Translations under genes and position numbers: made by a program
Source: Anaeramoeba ignava
Taxonomy: Eukaryota > Metamonada > Anaeramoebidae
Direction: 5' to 3'
Assembly (NCBI GenBank): GCA_028826165.1
Contig: JAPDFW010000044.1
Location: forward strand, 1-47,500
Length of the DNA: 47,500 nt
In this document: one piece after another, positions 21,090 through 33,098 of the stretch
Position numbering within the stretch: the stretch's first letter is position 1
Layout of the letters: each line of letters opens with the position of its first letter
Notes under the pieces: generated by a model
What the model saw: the letters and a program-made list of their open reading frames with translations, nothing else
The model's database searches: none
Told to the model about the DNA's origin: nothing

Positions 21090-24000
21090 ATGAATAATAA
21101 ACCAGAATCAATAGACGATTCAAATCCTTTTAAAAGACAACCAAATAACACTTCAAATTCACAAACAAATCCTTTTCTAACTTCTTTTGCATTTCCTGAA
21201 CAAAATCAAAATATTCAAAAGTAATTTTATTTATTAAAACCTTATAATTTTTATTTTTCAATTCCTTTTATAAATTTTAAATTTGTTTTTTCTTATCTCT
21301 TCTTTCACTCCTTTTTTCTTTTTTGAAACAATTACTTTTTTTTCCTTTTTTTTTTTATCTTTTTTTAATTTATTTTTTTTTAATTTATTTTCTTTTTAAT
21401 AACGCTTTTATTCAATTAATTTTTTAATTTAAAATTTTTTTTTTTTTTTTTTTTGCTTTTTTTTTTAAATTAAAAATTTTAAAGTTCAAGAAATAATGAA
21501 GAACAACCAAATTCACTTGGAGATCCTCGTTTATTTTATCCTCCATTTCCTTTTGAAAATCAAATGCGATTTCCTAATAGGTAATTATGATCAAATTATT
21601 TATAAAATTAATTATAAAATTAATTATAAAATTATTTATAAATTATTTATAAAATTAAATATAAAATTAAATATAAAATTATTTATAAAATTAAATATAA
21701 AATTATTTATAAAATTATTTATAAAATTATTTATAAAATTATTTATAAAATTAAATATAAAATTATTTATTAAATTAATTATAAAATTATTTATAAAATT
21801 AATTATAAAATTATTTATAAAATTAATTATAAAATTATTTATAAAATTATTTATAAAATTAAATATAAAATTAATTATAAAATTATTTATAAAATTATTT
21901 ATTAAATTATTTATAAAATTATTTATAAAATTATTTATAAAATTAAATATAAAATTAAATATAAAATTATTTATAAAATTATTTATAAAATTATTTATAA
22001 AATTATTTATAAAATTATTTATAAAATTAATTATAAAATTATTTATAAAATTATTTATAAAATTATTTATAAAATTATTTATAAAATTATTTATAAAATT
22101 AATTATAAAATTAAATATAAAATTATTTATTAAATTAATTATAAAATTATTTATAAAATTAATTATAAAATTATTTATAAAATTAAATATAAAATTAAAT
22201 ATAAAATTAATTATAAAATTAATTATAAAATTAATTATAAAATTATTTATAAAATTATTTATTAAATTATTTATAAAATTAATTATAAAATTAATTGGTC
22301 GATTTTGCGAATAGATGATCGAAAAATTGGCCAAAAATCATTTTCTTTAATAACACATCTTTTTGAGCCATTTCTTTTGTTTGTTGTTGAGAAGAAAGGG
22401 GTCGAGAAAGTTTATAATACTGATAACAAAAATAAAACTTCTCAAATTTATTTTGCTTTTTTTTTCTTTTATTTGAATAACTTCTTGCAATTTTGAAATA
22501 ACCATTTTATTCTCAATAAGTTTTATATTTGTTTTTTATTTTTAAATTTGAATCAATTTAATTTATAGTTGAGATATAAGGAGTTCTTTTTCAAAACTAT
22601 TAAAATTTATATGTTCTCCCATTTTGGTAAAAAAATCACTCTATGCAAAAAGTTTGAAATTATATTTTATTGATGAAAAAGATATTCTTTTTTTTACCAA
22701 AATGGGAGAAGATGTCTAAAATACTCAAATAAAAAATGAACAAGAAAATTTCCATTGTATGTAATTGACATCTAAAAGAAATCAATAAAGAATTGTTGAT
22801 AACTTTTTGAAATATTTTGTCATTGTAATGAAATTAAAAACAAAGATCCTTTCATACAATGAAGAAAGAATAATCTGAAGAGATAATTTATTTTCAAAAT
22901 CTAATGAAAAGATTATTCTATTCTCTTAATTCATTTGTTAGAATAAAAAATCCAAAATCATTTGTCAAAGAAGAGAAAGAATCAAGAAGAGAAATTGAAT
23001 TGAATTGAGAGATTAGATGAGAAAAGAAACTATTGATTCAAATTGACAAAATCGATTCAAAATATGAAGAAAAAGAAAAAGAAAATTTTAATAAAGAATG
23101 AAAAAAACAATAAAAAATTTTGAATTTGGTTATTTCATTTTTAGTCAAAAAATCTCTTCTTTGTTTTTATCAGAAAAATAATCGATAACAAAGGAAATTA
23201 TTTCATATATTATCAATAACTCTCAAATTTAGAAAGATAGCATCTTTTCGCAAAATCGACCATTATAAAATTCATTTATAAAATTAAATATAAAATTATT
23301 TATAAAATTAATTATTAAATTATTTATAAAATTATTTATAAAATTATTTATAAAATTAAATATAAAATTATTTATTAAATTATATATAAAATTAATTATA
23401 AAATTAATTATAAAATTCATTTATAAAATTAAATATAAAATTAAATATAAAATTATTTATAAAATTAATTATAAAATTAAATATAAAATTATTTATAAAA
23501 ATTATTTATAAAATTAAAATATAAAATTAAATATAAAATTATTTATAAAATTAAATATAAAATTATTTATAAAATTATTTATAAAATTAAATATAAAATT
23601 AAATATAAAATTATTTATAAAATTAAATATAAAATTATTTATAAAATTATTTTATAAAATTAAATATAAAATTATTTATAAAATTATTTATAAAATTATT
23701 TATAAAATTATTTATAAAATTATAAATAGAATTATTTATAAAATTATTTATAAAATTAATTATAAAATTAATTATAAAATTATTTATAAAATTCATTATA
23801 AATTATTTATAAAATTAAATATAAAAATTAAATATAAAATTAAATATAAAATTAAATATAAAATTAAATATAAAATTAAATATAAAATTAAATATAAAAT
23901 TAAATATAAAATTAATTATAAAATTAAATATAAAATTAATTATAAAATTATTTTATAAAATTAATTATAAAATTAATTATAAAATTATTTATAAAATTAT

Positions 24001-27000
24001 TTATAAAATTAATTATAAAATTAATTATAAAATTATTTATAAAATTAAATATAAAATTAAATATAAAATTATTTATAAAATTATTTATAAAATTATTTAT
24101 AAAATTAAATATAAAATTAAATATAAAATTTAATATAAAATTTAATATAAAATTATTTATAAAATTATTTATAAAATTAAATATAAGATTAAATATAAAA
24201 ATCAAATATAAAATTATTTATAAAATTATTTATAAAATTAAATATAAAATTATTTATAAAATTATTTATAAAATTATTTATAAAATTATTTATAAAATTA
24301 TTTATTAAATTAAATATAAAATTATTTTATAAAATTAAATATAAAATTAAATATTAAATTATATATAAAATCAATTATAAAATTATTTATAAATTAAATA
24401 TAAAATTAAATATAAAATTATTTATAAAATTAAATATAAAATTAAATATAAAATTAATTATAAAATTCATTATAAAATTATTAATAAAATTATTAATAAA
24501 ATTAAATATAAAATTAAATATAAAATTAAATATAAATATAATTATAAAATTATTTATAAAATTAATTATAAAATTATTTATTAAATTATATATAAAATTA
24601 AATATAAAATTAAATATAAAATTAAATATTAAATTATTTATAAAATTAATTATAAAATTATTTATAAAATTAATTATAAAATTATTTATAAAATTATTTA
24701 TAAAATTAAATATAAAATTATTTATAAAATTATTTATAAAATTATTTATTAAATTATTTATTAAATTATATATAAAATTAAATATAAAATTAAATATAAA
24801 ATTATTTATAAAATTATTTATAAAATTAAATATAAAATTAAATATAAAATTATTTATAAAATTATTTATAAAATTATTTATAAAATTATTTATAAAATTA
24901 AATATAAATATAATTATTAAATTATTTATAAAATTATTTATAAAATTATTTATATAAATATAAAATTATTTATAAAATTAATAGACCCATACAACCACAG
25001 ATATTAATTCACCATAACTTTTTTCCCTTTGGAGCACGAACCAATGAAAATTACGAACAAAACCCATTCTATATAGATCCAATAAGAAAACTTTATCCAG
25101 GAATTGAACCACAAGAACGGTCTGAGGTAAATGAAACTGAAGGAGTAAGAATAGGGAATCAATTGCGAATTCCACAAGCATTACCAGAACACAACGGATT
25201 CAATCCATTAGCACCTTTCATGTTCCGGGAACAAACACGACCAGAAGCATTTATTCCCCAACAAAGCATCTCTCCGAACACAAACAACACTATGAATTCA
25301 CATGCAGAGGATCTGGAGTCGATATATCAAAATCACAGCGAAAATATTCAACATATCTCAAAATCAAGTGAGTCAAAATCGCGCAAAAACAAGAAACACA
25401 AAAAAGAAACAACAAAATCAAGTAAGAAAAAAGCGCGAACAATCTTTGTGCGTTCCAACAACAAGAAAAACGAGCAAAACGAAGTCCCAACTCGCGGTGA
25501 GCATCGATACATTCTTCAATGTGCAGGCAAATTTGGAATCAAAAGATTGCAACCGGTTTGGGATAGTTTTTCATTAAGAACTCGGATCCACCGCGAAAAA
25601 CACGGAATCAAAAAATCCTCAGTTGTGAAACATGAAAGATCACCAAAACCCCCTGAAGCTCTTAAGCATTTCTCTGATGTGGAATGGTTCGACGAAGAAA
25701 TGAGGATGGTCCGTTATTTTTTTGTTGTTTTCGGTCGCGACTGGCAAAAATTGTCAAGTTTACTCGGATTCATTAAAAGTCCAACACAAGTCAAGTCTTT
25801 ATATTACCGAAAAAGAGTGGAACTTTTTGCAGATGTTATTGGTCAAAATGAGATCTCAAGCCCTAATCTAAATTCAACGTCGAATTCTCATTCCACACGA
25901 AAGTCAAAAAAATCCGGAAAAAAATCAAAACATGGATCTGGCAATTCGCGAAAAACCTCACAAAACCGGTTTGAAAACGCCGGAGAAAATGAAGATGAGA
26001 CATTCGCAGAATTCAATCGAAAAAACATGACAGGAAATTTACCGAAAAACGGAATTCATTTTATTGAACTTTATGACCCACAATTTATAGCAAACGAGGA
26101 GATAATAGAAATATCAAAAGTACTTTTACAAGGTATGCCTCAGATAACTCTTCAAGAATTACAGACATGGAGTCCAATTCTGGAAAAAGTGACTATTCTT
26201 GGTCAAGAAAGCTCAGACATTCAAATTATAACTCAAACAGAAGATCTTAAACATAATTTCCCTCAACTTCAAATTACAGAGTCACATGTCTTTTATGCTG
26301 AATATCCTTCCCTTTTTGGTGACGCTTTTGATACCCTTAATATTGACGCTACTGTCCAATCTATTCGTTCCTCTTTTTCTCAAAGTCATGTAAACGTCAT
26401 TTTTAACCACTTCGTTGCTCTTCTTTTGGCATTGGCATATTCTATTGACTCCGCTCTTGCAGAACAAAAGTCTCTTGTTTTCGAAGATGAAAATGTCACT
26501 ATGAAACAACAACAAAATGAAAATGAAAATGAAAATGAAAATGCAAATGAAAATGAAAATGAAAATGAAAATGAATATGAAAATGAAAATGAAAATGAAA
26601 ATGAAAATGAAAATGAATATGAATATGAAAATGAAAATGAGAATGAAAATGAAAATGAAAATGAAAATGAAAATGAAAATGAAAATGAAACTGATGAAGA
26701 TTTTTATGAAACAAAACCTAAAAAAAACAAATCAAAAAAAAACAAAACAAAAAAGAAAAACAAGAAAAACAAAAAAAACAAGAAAAATAAGAAAAATAAG
26801 AAAAATAAGAAAAATAAGAAAAATAAACAAGGTTTTCTTGATTTTTCTCCAATTTTTCATAAATTGCCAGAAAACTCGATTGGAGAATTAACAACAGAAA
26901 ACATTGGATCTCTAAAATTTTTGCTTTCTTGGTTAGAAATTCGTTTAGAAGTTAGAAGATTATTGGCAATAAAAGCAGAACAAATTAGCAAACAACATAT

Positions 27001-27139
27001 TTCTAATTTTTTACAAATTACAGAAACAAATGATATTTTACAAAAAATGACAGAATTAGTCAATGAATTTGTTTTTTTTGAAGAATTTTTATTTGATCTT
27101 TCAAGTGGAATTTTCCTTTCCTTTTTAAAAACTCTTTAA
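21090..27139 (+). CDS. SANT/Myb-domain nuclear protein, 3 exons
   Basis: Exons are 21090-21220, 21485-21580 and 24985-27139, 2382 bases in all (793 residues). Joins restore QN(N)SRNNEE and FPN(R)PIQPQ. A single SANT domain lies at about residues 306-355: EWFDEEMRMVRYFFVVFGRD, then WQKLSSLLGFIKSPTQVKSL and YYRKR. It resembles the NCoR/CoREST type, where the last helix ends QVKxxY. Lys/Arg-rich stretches (about 135-165 and 325-400) and a hexamer-coded Glu-Asn tract (about 584-645) followed by a Lys-Asn tract (653-691) surround it. The C-terminal 90 residues look helical. I infer a chromatin or transcription cofactor; no closer family is recognised. The last exon is noticeably richer in G+C than its surroundings. 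Several small overlapping ORFs on both strands are shadows. Confidence 0.8.
22297..23261. mobile_element. Terminal-inverted-repeat (MITE-like) element inside the intron satellite
   Basis: A 965-bp unique-sequence island interrupts the satellite. Its ends are inverted copies: GGTCGATTTTGCGAATAGATG at 22297-22317, and CATCTTTTCGCAAAATCGACC at 23241-23261, whose complement matches 20 of 21 bases. Target-site duplication cannot be fixed because the flanks are repetitive; ATT or TA are possible. No transposase frame survives inside. It also contains an internal inverted repeat (22614-22635 / 22689-22710). It is most likely a non-autonomous or decayed DNA transposon. I see no second copy in the window. 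Confidence 0.72.
22614..22710. repeat. Internal inverted repeat with 22-base arms
   Basis: TTCTCCCATTTTGGTAAAAA (from 22614, continuing AA to 22635) is matched by its perfect complement at 22689-22710, with a 53-base spacer. It could form a hairpin in RNA or single-stranded DNA. It lies inside the inverted-repeat element. Confidence 0.85.
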
Positions 27140-28025
27140 TTTGATCTTTTTTTTTCTTTCTTAATCTTTTTTTTTTTTTCTTTTTGATCTTTTTTTATTT
27201 GTTGTCATTTTCTTTTATTCAAAAACAAAAATAAAAATAAAAACAAAAATAAAAACAAATATAAAAATAAAAACAAATATAAATAAAAATAAATGAGGAT
27301 TTTTGTTTTTAATTTTTTTGATCAAATTTTTATTTTTTTGATTAATAAAAAAAAAATAAATAAGAAATACCCCAAAATTAAATTAAAAAATTAAATTAAA
27401 AAAGTTAAATTAAAAAGTTAAATTAAAAAAGTTAAATTAAAAAATTAAATTAAAAAAGTTAAATTTTATTTTCAAATAATGAATTTTAAATGTTTAAATT
27501 TTGAACAATTTTTAAATCTAAAAATAATAAGTTTTTAATTAGAAAATAATTTAAAATAATAATTTCCAAAAAAAAAATAAATTTTGCCAACTCATTATCT
27601 TTTTAAATTTAAAATTTAATTAAAAAATTAATTTAAAAATTAATTTAAAATTAATTTAAACCTCCCCCATTTTGATCTTTTTAAATTTGAATTGAGATTA
27701 TATTATTTTTTACTTTAGAATTGTTTTGGTTCATTTTTTCTTTTTTATTCTCTTTATTTTATTTTTTTTAAATTAAAAAAAAAAACTTTTTTATTTTTTT
27801 TTTCATTTTTTTTTTTCTTTTTTGAATTAAATTATTTCTTTTTAATTCAATTAATTTCACGTTTTTAAACAGAATAACACTTAAAAAAAAAAAGTGCAAA
27901 AAAATAACAAAAATATATATAAAATAAAAAAACCAAAAAAAAAAATATTTAATTAATTTTTAATCGGTTTTTTTTAAAGATTATTAAAAAAAATATCTTT
28001 TTAAATTATTTATCAAAAAAAATCA
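27140..28025. other. Intergenic region, SANT gene to transposase-like gene
   Basis: This 886-bp gene-free stretch contains a T-rich zone directly after the SANT stop (possible termination/polyadenylation), tandem AAAAATAAAAAC-type units at about 27220-27295, and tandem AAATTAAATTAAAAAAGTT units at about 27375-27465. A lone C-run (CCTCCCCCATTTTGATC) is at 27661-27677. A T-run, TCA, T-run motif at about 27790-27815 may be the next gene's promoter. No ORF of interest is seen. Confidence 0.5.
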
Positions 28026-31000
28026 ATGGGAGATAAAGATCTTATCTATAAACATCCTCGAAACACTTATGAAAATTATATAAATATTTATTTCCTTCAA
28101 AATATCCATAAAGGCGAAAAATTTTATGTTTTTGGAAAAGCACAAAAAAGTTGGAATAAACATAAAAACAATTCCCAATTTATTGAAGAATATATTTCAC
28201 AAAATTCATCACATTTTCCAAAAAATCAAAATCAAAATGAAAATAAAAATGAAAATGAAAATAGAAATCAAAATAAAAATCAAAATAAAAAAGCAACAAA
28301 AAAAAAACCGAAGAAAAAAAAGAAGAAGAAAAAATCAAAACAAAAAAATCAAAAATCAAGTAATAAAACGCAAGAATCCGAACAATATATTTCAGTTTTT
28401 GTCAATGATTTTTTAAGTGGATTTGGAAATCAAAATCTTTTCCAAAAAAGAAAGAAAGATTTTTATTGTTTTCAAAATGTATCTAAGCAATGGTGGAGTT
28501 ATCTTCAACTTAAAACTGAATATACCAATGGTTTGAAACGTGCTCCTCAAACTAGCACTATTCTTTCTCAAAGCATCCAAAATGTTGATGAAAAGGCTAA
28601 TTTTTTAAAAAATATTTTGGTAGAAAATCGTCATTTTTTTGAAAATTCTGTTCCTGATTTATCTGATGAAACTTTCAATCAATTTGATAATAAAAATGAA
28701 AATCAAAATCAAAATGAAAATCAAAATCAAAATCAAAATCAAAATCAAAATGAAAATGAAAATCAAAATCAAAATCAAAATCAAAATCAAAATCAAAATC
28801 AAAATCAAAATCAAAATCAAAATCAAAATCAAAATCAAAATCAAAATCAAAATCAAAATCAATTTGATAATAAAAATGAAAATCAAAATCAAAATCAAAA
28901 TCAAAATCAAATTAAAAATCAAAATCAAAATCAAAATCAAAATCAAATTAAAAATCAAAATCAAAATCAAAATCAAAATCAAAATCAAAATCAAAATCAA
29001 AATCAAAATCAAAATCAAAATCAAAATCAAAATCAAAATCAAAATCAAAATCAAAATCAAAATCAAATTCAAAATCAAAATCAAATTAAAAATCAAATTC
29101 AAAACCATGATATACATTGTCTCTGCTCTTTATGTCTTTCAAATTTTTTACAAAATACTTGCACAGAATTTAATAATTTTGTATCGTTAATTTTTGCAGC
29201 AAAAAAAAGATTGAGAAAAAGAATATATAGACAAAGAGCATTAGATAAAAAGAAAAAAGAAAAAAAAGAAAAAAAAGAAAAAAAAGAAAAAAATAATAAA
29301 AATAAAAATAAAAATAAAAATAAACAAAAAAAACGCAAAAATGTCATTTCATCAAATCAACTTAAAGATGAAAAAAAGCAACAAAACACAGTAAAGAAAC
29401 ATAAAACCAGAAATAATACTTCTCAAAAAAAAACTCAAAAAAGTATACAAGCTCCGGATTCAGATTCCACTAATTTACATAAAAAATCAAAACCTATCAC
29501 AAGATCACAAACTAAACTTAATCAAGAATTTACAACTTCAAATTCAAGTCCAAAATTTCATTCGAAAAATAATGAAAATGAATATGACTATGAAAATGAA
29601 TATGAAAATGAAAATGAAAATGAAAATCAATATGAAAATGAAAATGAAAATGAAAATATAAATGAAAATCAAATTCAAATTCAAAATGAATATAGTTTTA
29701 ATGTAGATGAACTTGATGAAAAACTTGATCCATCAAAATCAACTTTACAAGATATACTTGAAAATATAAATAAAAATGCATTAAATAAATACGAAAAGCA
29801 AAATCAAAATAAATATCAAAATCAAAATCAAAATATAAATCAAATTCAAAATCAAATTCCAATTCAAAATCAAAATCAAAATCAAAATAAATATCAAAAT
29901 CAAAATCTAATTCAAAATCAAAATCAAAATTCAATTCAAAATCAAAATATAAATCAAAATGAAAATGAAAATCAAAATAAATATCAAAATCAAAATCAAA
30001 ATCAAAATTCAATTCAAAATCCAATTCAAAATATAAATCAAAATCAAAATTCAATTCAAAATCAAAATATAAATCAAAATCAAAATCAAACATTAATTCA
30101 AAATCAAATTCAAAATCAAAATCAAATTCCAATTCAAAATATAAATCCAATTCAAAATTCAATTCAAAATTCAATTCAAAATCCAATTCAAAATATAAAT
30201 CAAAATCAAACATTAATTCAAAATCAAATTCAAAATCAAAATCAAATTCCAATTCAAAATCCAATTCAAAATATAAATCAAATTCAAAATCAAAATCAAA
30301 ATCAAAATCCAATTCAAAATCAAACATTAAATCAAACATTAAATCAAACACTAAATCAAACACTAAATCAAACACTAAATCAAACATTAAATCAAACACT
30401 AAATCAAAATATTCAAAATCACCATCTGTTCGTTCCTCATCCAATATTCTCACCACAAAATTTGTTCATTAATAATGCAACCCAACCATCGCATAACTTT
30501 GAAAAACCAACACTCTTTCTTTGCTTTAATCTTGGTTATTGGGATGAAGTTGAAACACAATTGATTCACTTAATAAATTCAGGAAAAAAATTATTTCCAT
30601 TGAATACAGATTTATTTGCGAGTTTCATAGCAGAAATGAAAGACATGAATATCACATCACTTGAATATGTAAGACAAAAATACTGTATATCTCAAGAATA
30701 TTCATGCAACTTGGAATATCAAATTGTTTGGAGTTGCCCTGTGATTTTGGTCAAAAAAAATAATCAATCCTTGTTTGTTAACATACACAAGCTCACTGAA
30801 GGTTCTTTGCTATTGGATCTCATCAAATTTGGAAAGATCGAAGTTCCAAACAATATTTATCAGGAAATCAAAGACTCACTTGAACATGAACTAGAAAAGA
30901 AAAACGAAAAAACACGTTTAAAATATCAAATTCAAAGCAATTATCAAAATGAAAAATTAAAACGTCAACAAAACATGGATATTGAAATTTACAAAAATCG

Positions 31001-33098
31001 AATCATGGATTATGATCTTCGTGGGTTGTTTCATACAGAGCGAGTTGAGCGACCCGCATTCATATCAACACTACCAAAATACATCAGTAATTTACTGCAA
31101 ATGATTCACCATCAATCCACAAGCTCTACTAAAAAACACGAGCATTTTGTGCCTCCTCAAAGATATTCGCCATTCACGACAATATCTGTGAAAAACCCGC
31201 TTACTAACCAGCCATCTATTATCAAACTGAAACATCCTGATTACTATTATTGTAGAACACTTGTGCAATATTTATACGAAATGACAACTATGTGTTCTGA
31301 TGAATGCTTGATGCTATCATGCGGAAATAAGAGAAATATTTACATCGGCACTCCTGCTGTTAATCACGACTTCCAAATCAACGAATTCTTTACTAAACAA
31401 GAACGTCATATGGCTGAATTGGAATATATGACAGGCATGTATCAACAACTTATCAAGTTTCCTCAATCAAATGATCAAACTTTTCGTAGTTATTCTCCCC
31501 CAAGTTATAGTTTTGACCCCTTTATCCGCGCAAATAAAAGAAATACTTATGTTTATAATAATGGTGGGAATGATAGTCAGAATTCTTCTTTTCAACATCA
31601 TAGTCCAACTCCATATCCTGGATATATTTTGATCTCAACAGGTTATATGATTCTTGAGAATAATCGAAATTTATATGAAAATCAACATGCGAAACAAAAT
31701 TTCAATTTGAATATAAATTCAAATTCAAATTCAAATCAAAATCAAAATCAAAATCAAAATCAAAATCAAAATCAAAATCAAAATCAAAATCAAAATCAAA
31801 ATCAAAATCAAAATCAAAATATGAATCAAAATTTCAATTTGAATTTTAATATAAATCAAAATCAAGATATGAACCAAAATTTAAATCAAAATCAAAATCC
31901 CAATCAAAATATAAATCAAAATCAAAATCAAAATTTCAATTTGAATATATATACAAATCAAAATCAAAATCAAAATCAAAATCAAAATCAAAATCAAAAT
32001 TTCAATTTTAATATAAATCAAAATATATATCAAAATCAAAATGAAAGTTTCAATCTAAATCAAATATACACAGATTTCTTGGGAAGAAAACACTTCTACT
32101 CACCAAAAACTCAGGCTTCACACGTTGTATCACGAGGATCAAGATTTTTACTACCAACAGCAGAATCACATGCAAACGATCTTTATGAAATTTTGAAGAA
32201 AAACAACAAACCAATAGTATCACTTGTTGTGGATGGAGGAAATCCAGAAATGGATCCTAGCTCTCTTCTGGCAACAATATACTACGGACGGCTGTGGAGG
32301 GATTTGAATATCGACATGCTCAATGTTGCTTGTCATTCGCCAGATGCAAACAAACATAATCCAGTTTCGAAACTATGGGAACATTTAAGACAACCACTTC
32401 AAAATGTCACTTTTTCCGCAGTTCTTCCAGGAGAACAACTCCCGCCATTTCTTCAAACAAATCTTTCTGAAGAAGAACGCAAAAGAAAGGAACATGATGT
32501 GTTTCATCTTGCACTTGAAAAATTAACAAGTATTTGGCAAGGCAAAAAATTTCACGATCAGGAAATCAACTCTGTTTTTAAACACGATATGCAAGAACAT
32601 CCTTATAAGGATTACCACTTGATCCAGAAATTCTTATCGGCGCCTTTGGATGAAATCGAGAATAATTCCGAGCTCAGAAAACTTCGTAACGAGATCAGCT
32701 TCTTTCTCAAACATATCGATCGCAAGTTCCATTTTCTTTCTTTTCGCAAATGTATTTCTAATAAATGCGTTTTTTGTCAGGAACATCAATTACGATCCAA
32801 AAGCGTTTTCTCCATTTTAAAACACAATGATTTCCGTCTCTTTCTTCCTGTGCCTTCACTTCAATTTCCTGGTCATTATTCTTCTTTTTTGGAAGTGATC
32901 CAAAAAAAATCTCAACAAGTCACTGATTTTTGTCTTCCTTCAATCTCCAAAAATGAATATGTCCAGTATTTTTTTTGCAGAGCCTTGCAGAGATGTAAAT
33001 ACTTCTCTTTAAATCGAGAAGATTTGGATCGTCATGAACAAATTTTTCACAGTTCAAAAAATAATCCAAATTGTCAATCTTTTTACGAAGATTTTTGA
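28026..33098 (+). CDS. 1690-residue Asn/Gln-rich protein with transposase-like (RNase H-fold) C-terminal part and C2H2 finger
   Basis: One unbroken frame runs from ATG 28026. Low-complexity NQ/NE tracts at about residues 219-360, 592-798 and 1232-1342 separate unique blocks. The order is an N-terminal block (1-65), a block with YCFQNVSKQWWSYLQLKTEY (about 140-215), a Cys/His patch HCLCSLCLSNFLQNTC (about 360-380), a basic region, a block from 798 to 1230, and a C-terminal block from about 1345. In the C-terminal block SCGNKRNIYIGTP (about 1098-1110), ESHANDLYEILKKNN, VSLVVDGGNPEMD (about 1397-1410), DLNIDMLNVACHSPDANKHN and PVSKLWEHL follow the order SxDDK, DGGPDH, NPVERxMS that I recall from large transposase-derived proteins of animals. 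Two of three expected acidic residues appear changed. A C-x4-C-x12-H-x4-H finger is at about 1653-1674. I infer a domesticated transposase relative. Family assignment is tentative. Confidence 0.6.
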   Translation: MGDKDLIYKHPRNTYENYINIYFLQNIHKGEKFYVFGKAQKSWNKHKNNSQFIEEYISQNSSHFPKNQNQNENKNENENRNQNKNQNKKATKKKPKKKKKKKKSKQKNQKSSNKTQESEQYISVFVNDFLSGFGNQNLFQKRKKDFYCFQNVSKQWWSYLQLKTEYTNGLKRAPQTSTILSQSIQNVDEKANFLKNILVENRHFFENSVPDLSDETFNQFDNKNENQNQNENQNQNQNQNQNENENQNQNQNQNQNQNQNQNQNQNQNQNQNQNQNQNQFDNKNENQNQNQNQNQIKNQNQNQNQNQIKNQNQNQNQNQNQNQNQNQNQNQNQNQNQNQNQNQNQNQIQNQNQIKNQIQNHDIHCLCSLCLSNFLQNTCTEFNNFVSLIFAAKKRLRKRIYRQRALDKKKKEKKEKKEKKEKNNKNKNKNKNKQKKRKNVISSNQLKDEKKQQNTVKKHKTRNNTSQKKTQKSIQAPDSDSTNLHKKSKPITRSQTKLNQEFTTSNSSPKFHSKNNENEYDYENEYENENENENQYENENENENINENQIQIQNEYSFNVDELDEKLDPSKSTLQDILENINKNALNKYEKQNQNKYQNQNQNINQIQNQIPIQNQNQNQNKYQNQNLIQNQNQNSIQNQNINQNENENQNKYQNQNQNQNSIQNPIQNINQNQNSIQNQNINQNQNQTLIQNQIQNQNQIPIQNINPIQNSIQNSIQNPIQNINQNQTLIQNQIQNQNQIPIQNPIQNINQIQNQNQNQNPIQNQTLNQTLNQTLNQTLNQTLNQTLNQTLNQNIQNHHLFVPHPIFSPQNLFINNATQPSHNFEKPTLFLCFNLGYWDEVETQLIHLINSGKKLFPLNTDLFASFIAEMKDMNITSLEYVRQKYCISQEYSCNLEYQIVWSCPVILVKKNNQSLFVNIHKLTEGSLLLDLIKFGKIEVPNNIYQEIKDSLEHELEKKNEKTRLKYQIQSNYQNEKLKRQQNMDIEIYKNRIMDYDLRGLFHTERVERPAFISTLPKYISNLLQMIHHQSTSSTKKHEHFVPPQRYSPFTTISVKNPLTNQPSIIKLKHPDYYYCRTLVQYLYEMTTMCSDECLMLSCGNKRNIYIGTPAVNHDFQINEFFTKQERHMAELEYMTGMYQQLIKFPQSNDQTFRSYSPPSYSFDPFIRANKRNTYVYNNGGNDSQNSSFQHHSPTPYPGYILISTGYMILENNRNLYENQHAKQNFNLNINSNSNSNQNQNQNQNQNQNQNQNQNQNQNQNQNQNMNQNFNLNFNINQNQDMNQNLNQNQNPNQNINQNQNQNFNLNIYTNQNQNQNQNQNQNQNFNFNINQNIYQNQNESFNLNQIYTDFLGRKHFYSPKTQASHVVSRGSRFLLPTAESHANDLYEILKKNNKPIVSLVVDGGNPEMDPSSLLATIYYGRLWRDLNIDMLNVACHSPDANKHNPVSKLWEHLRQPLQNVTFSAVLPGEQLPPFLQTNLSEEERKRKEHDVFHLALEKLTSIWQGKKFHDQEINSVFKHDMQEHPYKDYHLIQKFLSAPLDEIENNSELRKLRNEISFFLKHIDRKFHFLSFRKCISNKCVFCQEHQLRSKSVFSILKHNDFRLFLPVPSLQFPGHYSSFLEVIQKKSQQVTDFCLPSISKNEYVQYFFCRALQRCKYFSLNREDLDRHEQIFHSSKNNPNCQSFYEDF

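Larger units (their letters stand above)
21581..24984 (+). repeat. SANT gene intron 2: 3.4-kb 12-mer satellite around an inserted element
   Basis: This is a GT-AG intron of 3404 bp, from GTAATTATG to AATTAATAG. Its flanks (about 21600-22295 and 23262-24980) are built from 12-bp units AAAATTATTTAT, AAAATTAAATAT and AAAATTAATTAT in changing order. The central 965 bases are unrelated unique sequence with inverted ends. Apparent long ORFs on both strands of the satellite (21496-22314 plus, 21636-22334 minus, 23948-24205 minus) are repeat artefacts. Confidence 0.92.

Noticed and set aside
21496-22334. Long overlapping ORFs on both strands (Leu-Phe-Ile-Lys and Asn-Phe-Ile repeats)
   Set aside because: Twelve-base satellite without in-phase stops; it gives ORFs on both strands and lies inside a spliced intron.
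22297-23261. Coding remnant (transposase) inside the inverted-repeat element
   Set aside because: All frames on both strands carry frequent stops, and no catalytic motif was recognised.
28639-29190. Lys-Ile and Leu-Ile ORFs over the NQ tracts, likewise at 34206-35013
   Set aside because: Frame-shifted or reverse readings of AATCAA/GAAAAT coding hexamers in the real genes.
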